A stretch of 64,000 bases of DNA from assembly GCA_004362315.1 (NCBI GenBank), contig SNWL01000005.1, positions 124,001 to 188,000 on the forward strand, read 5' to 3'. The notes below the pieces were generated by a model. It was not told where the DNA came from, did no database searches, and saw only the letters and a list, made by a program, of their open reading frames with translations. The position numbers were made by a program, and so were the translations under genes. The DNA comes from Mycobacterium sp. BK086 (GTDB lineage Bacteria > Actinomycetota > Actinomycetes > Mycobacteriales > Mycobacteriaceae). This document shows, piece after piece, positions 16,164-25,824 of this stretch; position 1 is the stretch's first letter, and each line of letters begins with the position of its first letter.

Positions 16164-17222
16164 GTGGTGGAGGGCGTGAAACTGGCTGAGGTCATCGCCG
16201 TGCTGGACGCCGCCTACCCGCCCGGGCTGGCACACAGCTGGGACTCGGTGGGGCTGGTGTGCGGTGACCCGGACGACGTCGTCGGGTCGGTGACGGTGGC
16301 CGTCGATGCCACCGCCGAGGTCGCGGCGACGGTCGGACCGCGCGGGCTGCTGCTGGCCCACCACCCGCTGCTGTTGCGCGGCGTCGACACGGTGGCGGCC
16401 AGCACCCCGAAGGGCGCGCTGATCCACAGGTTGGTCCGGAGCGGCTCGGCCCTGTTCACCGCGCACACCAACGCCGACTCCGCCAATCCCGGGGTGTCCG
16501 ACGCGCTGGCCGACGTGCTCGGCCTGACGGTCGACGCCGTCCTCGACCCGGCCGCGGGCCAGGACACCGACAAGTGGGTGATCTTCGTGCCGACCGCCGA
16601 CGCCGAGGGGGTCCGCGCGGCGGTGTTGGCCGCGGGCGCGGGAGATACCGGCACGGTCGGGTCGGTGGAGCAGGTCGCCGAGGACCGCGTGGAGGTGGTG
16701 GCACCGGCCCGGCTGCGCGCCCAGGTGCTGGCGGCGCTGCGCGCGGCGCACCCGTACGAGGAACCGGCGTTCGACGTGATCCAGCTGGCCGCGCTGCCCG
16801 CCGGTGTGGGCATCGGCCGGATCGGGACGTTGGCACAGCCGCTGCGGTTCGCCGATTTCGTCGCGCGGGCGAATGCGGTGCTGCCGCAGACGACGTGGGG
16901 AGTGCGGGCATCCGGTGATCCAGATGCCCCGGTCGAGCGGGTCGCGGTATGCGGTGGCGCGGGTGATTCACTGCTCGGTGCGGCGGCCACCGCGGGCGTG
17001 GACGCCTACCTGACCGCCGATCTGCGTCACCATCCCGCCGATGAGCACCGGCGGGCCAGCGGCGTCGCCCTGGTCGACGTAGCGCACTGGGCCAGCGAGT
17101 ATCCGTGGTGCGCACAGGCGGCGTCGCTGCTGCGGAATCATTTCGGTGCGGCGCTGCCGGTCGACGTGTGCGATCTGCGCACCGACCCGTGGAATATCGA
17201 AATCGTGAAAGGCATGTCGTGA
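16164..17222 (+). CDS. Nif3-like dinuclear metal centre protein (Rv2230c homologue)
   Basis: This is a 352-residue protein of the Nif3/YbgI/YqfO family, often annotated as a GTP cyclohydrolase I type 2 homologue without firm support. Metal-binding motifs are [21 protein letters not shown] near the N-terminal half, and [13 protein letters not shown] with DVAHWASE at the C-terminal half. Between the halves is the insert that begins WVIFVP and ends [11 protein letters not shown] stretch of about 30 residues normally found in that insert is missing (see findings). Its stop overlaps the next gene's GTG by 4 nt. Confidence 0.9.
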   Translation: MVEGVKLAEVIAVLDAAYPPGLAHSWDSVGLVCGDPDDVVGSVTVAVDATAEVAATVGPRGLLLAHHPLLLRGVDTVAASTPKGALIHRLVRSGSALFTAHTNADSANPGVSDALADVLGLTVDAVLDPAAGQDTDKWVIFVPTADAEGVRAAVLAAGAGDTGTVGSVEQVAEDRVEVVAPARLRAQVLAALRAAHPYEEPAFDVIQLAALPAGVGIGRIGTLAQPLRFADFVARANAVLPQTTWGVRASGDPDAPVERVAVCGGAGDSLLGAAATAGVDAYLTADLRHHPADEHRRASGVALVDVAHWASEYPWCAQAASLLRNHFGAALPVDVCDLRTDPWNIEIVKGMS

Positions 17223-17950
17223 AAGCTGAATTGGCACAGCAACGTTCGCTCCTCGAGCTGGCTGAGCTGGATGCCGAGCTGGCCCGGCTCGCCCATCGGG
17301 CGGCCAACCTGCCCGAGCAGCAGAGCTTCGACGCGGCGCAGGCCGACCATCGCGAGGCGGGGGACCGGCTGGCCGCACTGGCGATCGCGCTGGAGGATGT
17401 CGACGCCCAGGTGACGCGGTTCGAAGCCGAGATCGATGGGGTGCGCCAGCGCGAGGACCGCGACCGCAAACTGCTCGACTCCGGCACCGTCAATCCCAAA
17501 CAGCTCGAAGAGTTGCAGCACGAGCTCGAGACCCTGGAGCGCAGGCAGGCCAGCCTGGAGGATTCTCTGCTCGAGGTGATGGAGCGGGTCGAACAGCTGA
17601 CCGGCGAGCAGTCCGCGGAACGTACGAAAGCCGAAGCGCTGCAAGCGGGTTTGACCACCGCCGGTCACAATCGTGATGAGGCGCTCGAGGAGATCGAGAA
17701 GCAGCGCGGTCAGCGCACCGCCCAGCGCGACGGGATCGTGGCCGGGCTGGATTCGGCACTGGCCCAGCTCTATGAACGGCAGCGGGCCTCGTCGGGCATC
17801 GGTGCGGCGCGGCTGCTGGGCCGTCGGTGCGGCGCCTGCCGGATCGAGCTCGATCGCGGTGAGGTGGCCAGGATCTCGGCCGCCCCAGAGGACGAGGTCG
17901 TCCGCTGCCCCGAGTGCCAGGCGATCCTGCTGCGCCTCGGCGGGGCGTGA
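17219..17950 (+). CDS. Coiled-coil protein with C-terminal C4 zinc ribbon (Rv2229c homologue)
   Basis: This is a 243-residue protein. Residues about 5-185 form a long coiled coil rich in Glu, Leu and Gln. The C-terminus has a zinc ribbon, CGAC near residue 204 and CPEC near 231. The family (C4-type zinc ribbon, DUF164) is conserved in actinobacteria next to Nif3-like and RNase H genes. The function is unknown, but nucleic acid binding is plausible. It is coupled by 4-nt overlap (GTGA) with the Nif3 gene and followed directly by the RNase H gene. Confidence 0.9.
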   Translation: MKAELAQQRSLLELAELDAELARLAHRAANLPEQQSFDAAQADHREAGDRLAALAIALEDVDAQVTRFEAEIDGVRQREDRDRKLLDSGTVNPKQLEELQHELETLERRQASLEDSLLEVMERVEQLTGEQSAERTKAEALQAGLTTAGHNRDEALEEIEKQRGQRTAQRDGIVAGLDSALAQLYERQRASSGIGAARLLGRRCGACRIELDRGEVARISAAPEDEVVRCPECQAILLRLGGA

Positions 17951-17952
17951 CG

Positions 17953-19023
17953 GTGAAGGTCCTCATCGAGGCCGACGGCGGATCGCGCGGCAACCCCGGG
18001 CCTGCCGGCTACGGCTGTGTGATCTGGTCGGCCGATCATCAGAGTGTGCTGGCCGAACACAGCGCGGCGATCGGGGTCGCGACGAACAACGTTGCCGAAT
18101 ACCGCGGGCTGATCGCGGGGCTCGAGGAAGCACGCCGCCTTGGCGCCAATGAGGTTGGCGTGTCGATGGATTCGAAACTTGTCGTCGAGCAGATGTCCGG
18201 GAGATGGAAAGCCAAGCATCCCGCGATGGCCGAGCTGCTCCAGCAGGCCCGCGCGCTGGCGTCGACCTTCGACTCGGTGACCTATCAGTGGATCCCGCGC
18301 GAGCAGAACAGCCACGCCGACCGGCTGGCCAACGCGGCGATGGACGCCGCCGCGGATCCGCCGTCAGAAGCGGTTGCCGTACCGCCCGCGGTGTGGACCG
18401 GCAATCAGGGAGCCCCGACCCGCATGCTGCTGTTGCGCCACGGGCAGACCGAATTCTCCCGGCAGCGGCGCTATTCCGGCCGCGGCAATCCCGAGCTGAC
18501 CGAAACCGGCCGCGGCCAGGCCGACGCCGCGGCGCGCTACCTGGCCGAGCGTGGCGGTATCGACTCGGTGATCTCCTCACCGCTACGCCGCGCGTATGAC
18601 ACCGCGGGCGCCGCGGCCAAGGCGCTGGGCCTGGACGTGACGGTCGACGAGGATCTGATCGAAACGGACTTCGGCGCCTGGGAGGGTCTGACGTTCGGAG
18701 AGGCTCGTGAACGTGACCCTGACCTGCACGGGCACTGGCTGCGCGACACCAGTCTGCGCCCGCCGGATGGGGAGAGCTTCGACGATGTGCAGCAACGGGT
18801 TCAGCGATTACGGGCGCGAATCCTCAACGATCATCCCGGCCAGACGGTGTTGGTGGTCTCGCACGTGACGCCCATCAAGACCATGCTGCGCCTGGCCCTG
18901 GACGCCGGTACCAGCATCCTGCACCGGCTGCACCTGGACCTGGCGTCGCTGAGCATCGCCGAGTTCTACCCCGACGGCAACGCGTCGGTGCGGTTGGTCA
19001 ACCAGACTTCGTATCTGGCCTGA
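17953..19023 (+). CDS. Bifunctional RNase H / acid (alpha-ribazole-type) phosphatase
   Basis: This is a two-domain protein of 356 residues. The N-terminal RNase HI domain (about 1-135) shows EADGGSRGNPG, NNVAEYRGL and SMDSKLVVEQM, giving the carboxylate active site. The C-terminal domain (about 155-350) is a histidine phosphatase with RHGQTE and the second histidine in VVSHVTPIK. The M. tuberculosis homologue Rv2228c has both RNase H and CobC-like phosphatase activity. GTG 17953 matches the start remembered for that protein; GTG 17947, overlapping the previous stop, is also possible. It is the third gene of the operon starting at 16164. Confidence 0.93.
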   Translation: MKVLIEADGGSRGNPGPAGYGCVIWSADHQSVLAEHSAAIGVATNNVAEYRGLIAGLEEARRLGANEVGVSMDSKLVVEQMSGRWKAKHPAMAELLQQARALASTFDSVTYQWIPREQNSHADRLANAAMDAAADPPSEAVAVPPAVWTGNQGAPTRMLLLRHGQTEFSRQRRYSGRGNPELTETGRGQADAAARYLAERGGIDSVISSPLRRAYDTAGAAAKALGLDVTVDEDLIETDFGAWEGLTFGEARERDPDLHGHWLRDTSLRPPDGESFDDVQQRVQRLRARILNDHPGQTVLVVSHVTPIKTMLRLALDAGTSILHRLHLDLASLSIAEFYPDGNASVRLVNQTSYLA

Positions 19024-19026
19024 GCC

Positions 19027-19593
19027 TCACTGCCGCAGGTGAACTCGCTCACCGTGCGGGCCGAACAGGATGATGGCCTCCACCGGGCCGTCGACGGTGC
19101 CGAACCAGTGCGGTGTCCAGGTGCTGAACTCCACCGCCTCGCCGGGTTCGATGACGAAATGCTGTTCGCCGAGGATCAATTGGAGCCGACCGGACAGCAC
19201 GTAGAGCCACTCCTGGCCCTCGTGGGTGGGTAGTTCGGCGGGTGGGGTTCGCCGCCGCGCGCTGATGCGAATCTTGAAGGCCTGCGGTCCGGTTCCGCTG
19301 TGCCGGGTCAGCGGCCAGTAGGTGACCAGATGCCGGGTGTGCGATGGGGCGCGCACTCGCGGGTCGACCGTCTCCGGTGCGCCGAGTAGATCGTCGGTGC
19401 TGACCGACAGCGCCGCGGCCAACCGGGGCAGGTGATCCAGGGCCAGGCGGCGCTTGCCCGATTCCAGCCGGCTCAGCGTCGACACATCGATGCCTGCCCG
19501 CGAGGCCACGTCCTCGAGGGTCAGGCCGAGTCGGCCGCGCAGTTCGCGCAGCCGTCTGCGCACCCTGGAATCGACATCGTCGTTTGCCTGCAT
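19027..19593 (-). CDS. XRE-cupin transcriptional regulator
   Basis: This is a 188-residue regulator. An N-terminal XRE helix-turn-helix lies at about residues 9-63 (LTLEDVASRAGIDVSTLSRLESGKR). A C-terminal cupin domain (about 110-185) contains HEGQEWLYVLSGRL and the loop PGEAVEFSTWTPHWFG. Such proteins often sense a small metabolite through the cupin. ATG 19593 is chosen, and the start codon region overlaps one arm of a short inverted repeat. It is divergent from a methyltransferase gene that it probably controls. Confidence 0.88.
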   Translation of the reverse strand: MQANDDVDSRVRRRLRELRGRLGLTLEDVASRAGIDVSTLSRLESGKRRLALDHLPRLAAALSVSTDDLLGAPETVDPRVRAPSHTRHLVTYWPLTRHSGTGPQAFKIRISARRRTPPAELPTHEGQEWLYVLSGRLQLILGEQHFVIEPGEAVEFSTWTPHWFGTVDGPVEAIILFGPHGERVHLRQ

Positions 19594-19610
19594 GGCAAAA
19601 GACCTTGCCA
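19593..19610. promoter_or_regulatory. Inverted repeat between XRE-cupin and methyltransferase genes
   Basis: TGGCAA and TTGCCA are perfect arms with a 6-nt spacer in a gap of only 46 nt. This is a candidate operator for autoregulation and control of the divergent gene. Confidence 0.45.
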
Positions 19611-19639
19611 CTGGCGCTCGGCGTCGGCAAGCTCGAGAC

Positions 19640-20260
19640 ATGGACACCGATCACCACACGCACTGGGAAACCCGCTACGCGGAGAAGCCGCGAATCTGGA
19701 GCGGGCGCCCCAACGCCCGACTCGAAGAGATCGTCGGTGATCTGACCGGTTCGCGCGCACTGGATTTGGGCTGCGGCGAGGGCGGTGACGCGATGTGGTT
19801 GGCCGAGCACGGCTGGCAGGTCGTGGCCGTGGACGTCTCGACGACCGCGCTGGCCCGGGCGGCCGAGGACGCCGAGGCCCGAGGAGTGCTGGGCCACATC
19901 GACTTCCAGCAGCACGATCTGACGAAGACCCTGCCCGACGGCCCGTTCGATCTGGTGTCGGCGCACTTCTTCCACACCACCCTGGAGATGGACCGGCTGG
20001 CGATCCTGCGCCGGGCCGCGGCGACTCTGAATCCGGGTGGCACGTTGCTGATCGTGGACCACGGTGGCGCCCCGCCGTGGGCGTCGGAGGAAGTGCACCA
20101 CCACGAATTCCTGTCCGCCGACGAGGTACTGGCAGGCCTGGCGCTGGACGACACGCAGTGGGAGACGGTGCGGCTGGGGCCCGCCGAGCGCGACGCGGTC
20201 GGGCCCGACGGCCAGCAGGCCAGCCTGGTCGACAATGTGATCCAGCTGCGACGCAAATGA
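19640..20260 (+). CDS. Class I SAM-dependent methyltransferase
   Basis: This is a 206-residue methyltransferase. Motif I is ALDLGCGEGGDAMWLA, followed by the acidic strand VVAVDVS, motif DLVSAHFFHT, and the later NPGGTLLIVDH segment. It resembles small-molecule methyltransferases of the TehB/UbiE type; the substrate is unknown. It is divergent from an XRE-cupin regulator and sits directly upstream of the RNase P RNA gene, whose promoter must lie within its last codons. Confidence 0.88.
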   Translation: MDTDHHTHWETRYAEKPRIWSGRPNARLEEIVGDLTGSRALDLGCGEGGDAMWLAEHGWQVVAVDVSTTALARAAEDAEARGVLGHIDFQQHDLTKTLPDGPFDLVSAHFFHTTLEMDRLAILRRAAATLNPGGTLLIVDHGGAPPWASEEVHHHEFLSADEVLAGLALDDTQWETVRLGPAERDAVGPDGQQASLVDNVIQLRRK

Positions 20261-20273
20261 GCTACCGTGTTCA

Positions 20274-20682
<409 letters not shown>

Positions 20683-20694
20683 TATAGCAAATGC

Positions 20695-22977
20695 TTAACG
20701 CTCAAGGCGATTCCTGGTCGCGTCGTAGATCAGTGAGGCCAGATGGAAAGTGATGCTTTCGGACAGTTCTTTCACGGGCTTTGCCACGGGTCGTTGAGCT
20801 ATTGCGTCAAGGACCGCTGCGAAGCGAACGTCAACGGCCTTGACGAACGGGATGAAGGCGATGATGTCGCCTCCGAGGTCCTTGATCTCTTCGTAGATCT
20901 GGTGCTTGTCTCCCGTGGCGATCGCGTTAAGTAGGCTGCCTATGTCTATACCGGTGCTGATCGCGGCAAGCACATCGCCGACCACCGGAATCCACCCGAC
21001 GTACTGATTGAACTTCTCCCACTGCTTTTCCCAGAAGGAGTCCGGCTTTCCGTGTCGATACGCCCATTCCTCGCTTGAGTACGTGGTGATCGCTACCGAC
21101 CTGGTCAGGTCACCTCCGGCGTACCCGGCATCAAGGCTCTTTGCCGTGTAGTTGTAGGTGACATCAGAGTCCAAATTGTCGTCGGTGTACGAATTATCGT
21201 CTTTGTCCAACGTGGCGATCAGCTGGCCGTCGCGGTAGAGGAAGTAGCGGACTACTCGACTGTCGTCTTTACCGAGCGATACCGTGATCGTGACCGAGTG
21301 GTCTGTGAGGTCGGAGGCTTTGATCCGTGGTATCGGTAGCGGGGCGACTTCTCCACCACCACCGTTGTCTCCGCCGCCGTTGTCTCCGCCACCGGTGCTG
21401 CCCGTCGTCGTGACGACGATGGCTACGCTTTGTTCGCTGTAGTTGCCTGCGGCGTCAAAGGCTTGGGCCGTGTAGTCGTACTCGCTTCCCGGGATGAGGT
21501 CGGTATCGACGAAGTTCTGACCGACCTTGATCGGTGCGACGTTGACCTGGATGCCATCACGGTAGATGTCGTAGCCGTCGACCCCTACGTTGTCGGTGCT
21601 CCCGGAGACAACCAAGGTCGCCGTTGTCGTCGTGACGTTGGTGGCTGCGATCGTAGGCGCGGTCGGCGGCTCGGTGTCTGGGGCGGGTACCTTCACCACA
21701 AGTGCTGCGCTGTCTAGACTTTCGTGCCCTGCGGCATCGACTGCGCGAGCGGTGTACACGTAGGTCGTATCTTGTTCGACTGCTGTATCGACGAACGTCG
21801 TTCCGGCCGAAGCGACCGACCCGTTGACCTTCCAGATGGTGGTGTAGGCGTAGCCCTGACCGTTGTCGTAAGAGTTGACGCGATAGAAGTTGTATCCGAC
21901 AACACCAACGTCGTCGGTGCTCCCCGAAACCTTAAGCGTCACCGCCGACGTGGTGACCTTCGAGGCGGTAACCGTCGGGGCGATCGGAGCAGTGATATCT
22001 CCACCTGGGATAACCGGCACGACGTTTTTCGGCAGGATGACGACGGCATAGGAGCCCCGCCAGCTCGGATCAGTCTGAGCGCCGTTCGTCAAGATCGTGA
22101 AATCGCCATTGGCATCGGGGGTATAGGCCCAGATCGGTGCAGGGTGGACGATCGTGTCCCCGAGGACGAGTGGCTTCCCATTGATAGTGCTGATGGACGC
22201 CACGCCATCGACGGTGGTCACATCCAAGGCCACCAGCCACGCGGTGTAATTGGTCGGGGAGTAGCTCACATGCAGCGCTTGAGCCCGTTCCTTCAGCTGG
22301 GATTGGACGAACGCATTCTGTGTGTACGGCGTGGTGTAGGTAAAGGTCGCCTGGTATGCCATCGAACCGTTGCCAGACGCGCTGTCGCCAAAGGCATCCA
22401 CGTGCTTGTAGTCGAGCGTCCACGATGTGTCTTCCAGCGTCCCCTGAGTATCGCCCCCGTAGATACCCGCGGTTGGACCCGTTGTATATCCGCCATACTT
22501 CAAAGCTGCCAGTGCCAAATCGTTCCACGTATTGATCGTGACCGTCGTCGTGGCGGCCGCAGCGGGTGCCGCTGCGACCGGGGCGTTGTCATCGGCTTGG
22601 CGGCGGGAGCCAGCCGTCGTCAGGACCAACAGGGCTGCCGACACGGCAGGGGTGCCGGTGCCGGAAGCCGGCAGTGCGGACACAGCCTTGGGCGCTGAGG
22701 CCCGAGGTGTCGAGATCGACTGTGACGCAACAGGAGCCGTACCGGCGGTGGCTGTACTGATGGGCTTCTTGGGTGTCTTGTTCGACTTGCCGACGCCTCC
22801 AGCGGGGGCGCGACGCTTGGAGTCAGCTTTCGCGGACGAACCGGCCGACGAGTTCGATGCCGACGAGCCACTTGCCGAGTGGCCGTCGTCGGCCCATGCC
22901 GGCGCCGCGAGCACGGTCCCGACCCCCAACATCACAGCTAGTGCACCGACACGGCCGACATAGCGCGAATACCCCAC
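20695..22977 (-). CDS. Secreted protein with three fibronectin type III domains
   Basis: This is a 760-residue exported protein. The N-terminus VGYSRYVGRVGALAVMLGVG is the signal region of a mycobacterial secreted family. The GTG at 22977 has GGGGGA just upstream and is preferred to TTG 23028. A Ser/Ala/Lys-rich linker (to about 110) precedes a unique domain (about 170-320). Three FnIII domains follow at about 330-425, 435-522 and 545-630, the last two separated by a Gly/Asn hinge. The C-terminus has a tryptophan-rich stretch and a hydrophobic WIPVVGDVLAAIS helix. G+C looks clearly lower than in neighbours. The function is unknown; adhesion or wall binding is possible. Confidence 0.8.
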   Translation of the reverse strand: MGYSRYVGRVGALAVMLGVGTVLAAPAWADDGHSASGSSASNSSAGSSAKADSKRRAPAGGVGKSNKTPKKPISTATAGTAPVASQSISTPRASAPKAVSALPASGTGTPAVSAALLVLTTAGSRRQADDNAPVAAAPAAAATTTVTINTWNDLALAALKYGGYTTGPTAGIYGGDTQGTLEDTSWTLDYKHVDAFGDSASGNGSMAYQATFTYTTPYTQNAFVQSQLKERAQALHVSYSPTNYTAWLVALDVTTVDGVASISTINGKPLVLGDTIVHPAPIWAYTPDANGDFTILTNGAQTDPSWRGSYAVVILPKNVVPVIPGGDITAPIAPTVTASKVTTSAVTLKVSGSTDDVGVVGYNFYRVNSYDNGQGYAYTTIWKVNGSVASAGTTFVDTAVEQDTTYVYTARAVDAAGHESLDSAALVVKVPAPDTEPPTAPTIAATNVTTTTATLVVSGSTDNVGVDGYDIYRDGIQVNVAPIKVGQNFVDTDLIPGSEYDYTAQAFDAAGNYSEQSVAIVVTTTGSTGGGDNGGGDNGGGGEVAPLPIPRIKASDLTDHSVTITVSLGKDDSRVVRYFLYRDGQLIATLDKDDNSYTDDNLDSDVTYNYTAKSLDAGYAGGDLTRSVAITTYSSEEWAYRHGKPDSFWEKQWEKFNQYVGWIPVVGDVLAAISTGIDIGSLLNAIATGDKHQIYEEIKDLGGDIIAFIPFVKAVDVRFAAVLDAIAQRPVAKPVKELSESITFHLASLIYDATRNRLER

Positions 22978-23164
22978 GATTCCCCCGAATCTTCGTTGCT
23001 GAAATCCTGTCTTTGTGTCGATTTGCAAGGTTTAGCGAAGACACTTGACAGCAGATGTCTACCACACGAGGTGCATGTCTCAGGGATGAATCACGCACCG
23101 CAGGCAATTTCTTAGCGAGAGGTATGCGTAATTCGCTGCGGGGCGAACGGCGGGAACGACGCGG

Positions 23165-24670
23165 CTAGTGCGCCTTCTTGAATGTCTTACGCAAGGCGCT
23201 CAGCGCATCGTCGAGTTGTTCGCGACACCTGTTCGCCAGGTCGTCGTCCAGCTGATACAGCAGGCCGTAGGTGAACGTGTCCTCGCCTGCCGCGTGCGCC
23301 ACCTGAGACTGCTGCAGCAGATGAGCGCGGCTCACCGTGCTGTCCTGGTGATCGCCCAGCAGGGTCTGGATGGTCTTGGCCCGATCCGACACCTTGGGCT
23401 CCCCGGTGGCGGCCGCGACATAACGAAGTCGCTTGGCGCCCTTACGAATCCGGTGCAGTGCCTCGTCGCGGTCCTCGGTGGCCTCGGCGGCGTTCTTCGC
23501 CGCCTTCTGCACCCGCTTGTAGGCCGAGTCGATGGTCACCGGCTTCGGCTCCTCACCGGGCACGGCCTCGGGCGGCTGGGTGGCCACCAGCCCTTCCAAC
23601 GCGTCGAGCAACCGGAAGTAGCGCGTCGAGCGCATCGCGGCCAGCGAACGCCGCAGACCGGCCTGATAATTGCGCTGCGCGCCGTCGACCAGACGCGCGT
23701 ACACCGGGCCGCGGACCAGCTCGTCGGGCAGATCCTTCAGGGCCGCCTCGTAGCGTTCGGCGAGCACCTCGGCGTCGCGGGCCACCCCCAGCACGGCGGC
23801 CAGCTGGCGCAGCTCGTCGAGGATCCACGCGTCGTCGGTCAGCCCGAACGAGTCCTCGGAGGCCTGCAGCAGGCTGCGGATCTTGCGGGTGGTCACCCGC
23901 ATCTGGTGTACCGAGTCGTAGGTGTCGGCCCGCACGGCGCGGTCCCACACCAGCAGCTCGGCCACCTGCTCGGCGACCGCCCGGTGCACGGGGTCGTCCG
24001 GCGCCTCGTCCTCGTCATCCGGTTCCGGGAGCGTCCCGGCGGTGTCGAGCACCTTCACCAGCTTGGAGCCGTGCCCCGCGGGCACCGCGCCGGCGTCCAG
24101 CAGCCGATTCCCGAGCCGCTTGAGCAGATCCCGGCCGCCTTCGATCTCGCTGTCGGCCAGTTCCAGCTCCCATTCGTGCCAGCGCTGTTCCTCGCCGGCC
24201 TCACCGTCGACCGGGCTCAGCGCCCACGCGCTGACCTCGTCGTCGCAGAACTCGGCCAACGCCGCTCCGTCACCGCGGTAGAGCATCACCACGTTGCGGG
24301 TCGTCGAGATCCGCGCAACCGGCTTCAGCGGGCGGTCCCGCACGATCGCCAGCACGATGTCGAGCAGGTCGGTGGGCACGGTCGTCTCGTCCGAGCCGTC
24401 CAGCGAAGCCTGGACCTCGGTGCGGGCGTCGGGGCCGGCGGGCAGCTTCAGATGCCAGCCGGCATCAGGTCCACCCGTGCGGCGACGCAGCGTGATCTTG
24501 TTGGCTGACAGGTCGCGATCGGGGGTGTCGAAGTACACCGCGTCCAGCGACTGCGCCGCCTGCCGCTCGACGCGGGCCACCGTGGCCAGGCCCTCGAAGG
24601 ACGGGAACACCGTGCCCGCGGGGACGTCGAACTTCTTCTCCACCTCGACGTGGCGGTTACCAGAGCCCAT
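23165..24670 (-). CDS. CYTH and CHAD domain protein (Rv2226 homologue)
   Basis: This is a 501-residue protein. The N-terminal CYTH domain (about 1-200) has the ExExK signature EVEKKF, the RRRTGG segment and the C-terminal EWELELADSE strand, typical of triphosphate tunnel enzymes. The CHAD domain (about 215-490) is helical and rich in conserved His/Arg/Lys (VHQMRVTTRKIRSLL, RIRKGAKRLRY) and binds polyphosphate in characterised members. The combination suggests a triphosphatase linked to polyphosphate. In M. tuberculosis the homologue lies beside panB; here about 6 kb of other genes separate them. Confidence 0.9.
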   Translation of the reverse strand: MGSGNRHVEVEKKFDVPAGTVFPSFEGLATVARVERQAAQSLDAVYFDTPDRDLSANKITLRRRTGGPDAGWHLKLPAGPDARTEVQASLDGSDETTVPTDLLDIVLAIVRDRPLKPVARISTTRNVVMLYRGDGAALAEFCDDEVSAWALSPVDGEAGEEQRWHEWELELADSEIEGGRDLLKRLGNRLLDAGAVPAGHGSKLVKVLDTAGTLPEPDDEDEAPDDPVHRAVAEQVAELLVWDRAVRADTYDSVHQMRVTTRKIRSLLQASEDSFGLTDDAWILDELRQLAAVLGVARDAEVLAERYEAALKDLPDELVRGPVYARLVDGAQRNYQAGLRRSLAAMRSTRYFRLLDALEGLVATQPPEAVPGEEPKPVTIDSAYKRVQKAAKNAAEATEDRDEALHRIRKGAKRLRYVAAATGEPKVSDRAKTIQTLLGDHQDSTVSRAHLLQQSQVAHAAGEDTFTYGLLYQLDDDLANRCREQLDDALSALRKTFKKAH

Positions 24671-24783
24671 GCCGGACAGCGTGTCATATCCAGGTGAACA
24701 CGGCGTCTCGCCGAGATGGTGCGGCGTCGCTGAACCGATCGAGCAGGGTCGGACACGTATCCCCGCCAGTAGTCTCCTGAGCA

Positions 24784-25824
24784 ATGAACGGCAGTCCCGA
24801 CCCTGATGCGCTGCGAGAACTGAGCGATCTCGCCGCAATGCTGAGCCGTCTGGACCGAGCGATCACCGCCGCCGAGTGGCACGACGACGACGCGCTGCGC
24901 GGGATCGTGGCCGACGCCCGAGACGAAGTGGCGAGGCCGCAGCAAGGGGCACTGACCGAGATCGACGCGGCTCGGCTGTCGGTCGCGCGAGCCGTCCTGG
25001 CCGTCGATGCCACCCGATCCGAAAGCTCGCCGTCCTCCGACGCCTGGCGGTTCCCAGTACACATCGGCCGACGGGCTCTGGCGGGTCTGGGCGTCCGCGT
25101 ACGGGCTGAGGTCCGCCACATCATCGTCGGCCGGCCACGGTCGATCCTGTCTCGTGTCGTGATCACTCTGGGTATCGCGCTGTCCCTGGTGGCCGGCTAC
25201 CACCTGACCGGGATGAAGCGCTACGACCTCGGCGGTCTGACGTTGTACCTGTTCTCCGCTGTGGTCGGCAGCGTAATCTGCACCAACGCACTATGTTTCG
25301 ATGCGCAGCGGGTGCGCCAGCGCCTGGCCGACGGCGACCGGATATGGCAGGTGCTGGCGGTCAAGAATCTGGCGATGGCGCTGATGATCACCGCCGCCGG
25401 CCTGCCGGTGGTGGCCGCGTTGTGGTGGGTCACCGAGGTCAACCCGGTCACCCTGGTCGACCAGCTGGTGACGATGGTGTTCATCTGGCTCGGGGTGGGC
25501 AACGTGCTGTCTGTGGTGTATCCGCTGCGCCATGAGCCGGTCACGGCTCGGTTGCACGACGGCACCTGGAAGCCTTATCTGTTCACCTTCGTCATCTCCT
25601 ATGGCGTCGGCTTGACCGTGAATCTGACGATCTACTGGCGCTTGTGGGCACGGCAGGCCGCGAACTATCACCTGACCGGGGGCGCCTGGGTGGCCTTCAT
25701 TCTCGTGTTGGCCAGCTCGGTGCTGAGCTGGCTGCTGTTGACCGTCTTCGCCGTCGCCTGCAGCCAGCAGCCGGTGCTCCGGCGTGCCCTGTCGCGCGAG
25801 ATGATTCCCTATCGCGCCGGTTAG
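24784..25824 (+). CDS. Membrane protein, six helices, unrecognised
   Basis: This is a 346-residue protein. Residues 1-115 are soluble and acidic. About six transmembrane helices follow, near residues 122-140, 150-172, 195-218, 226-248, 265-286 and 300-325. The overall look is that of an ABC-2 type permease or a membrane protein paired with one, but no ATPase is encoded nearby and I recognise no signature. It is divergent from the CYTH/CHAD gene and ends in a shared TTAG with the convergent carboxyltransferase gene. Confidence 0.7.
   Translation: MNGSPDPDALRELSDLAAMLSRLDRAITAAEWHDDDALRGIVADARDEVARPQQGALTEIDAARLSVARAVLAVDATRSESSPSSDAWRFPVHIGRRALAGLGVRVRAEVRHIIVGRPRSILSRVVITLGIALSLVAGYHLTGMKRYDLGGLTLYLFSAVVGSVICTNALCFDAQRVRQRLADGDRIWQVLAVKNLAMALMITAAGLPVVAALWWVTEVNPVTLVDQLVTMVFIWLGVGNVLSVVYPLRHEPVTARLHDGTWKPYLFTFVISYGVGLTVNLTIYWRLWARQAANYHLTGGAWVAFILVLASSVLSWLLLTVFAVACSQQPVLRRALSREMIPYRAG

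Noticed and set aside
23168-24508. Long open frame antisense to the CYTH/CHAD gene (446 codons)
   Set aside because: Composition is Gly/Arg/Leu/His-rich with no motif. The opposite strand carries a clear CYTH/CHAD protein. High G+C makes such frames common.
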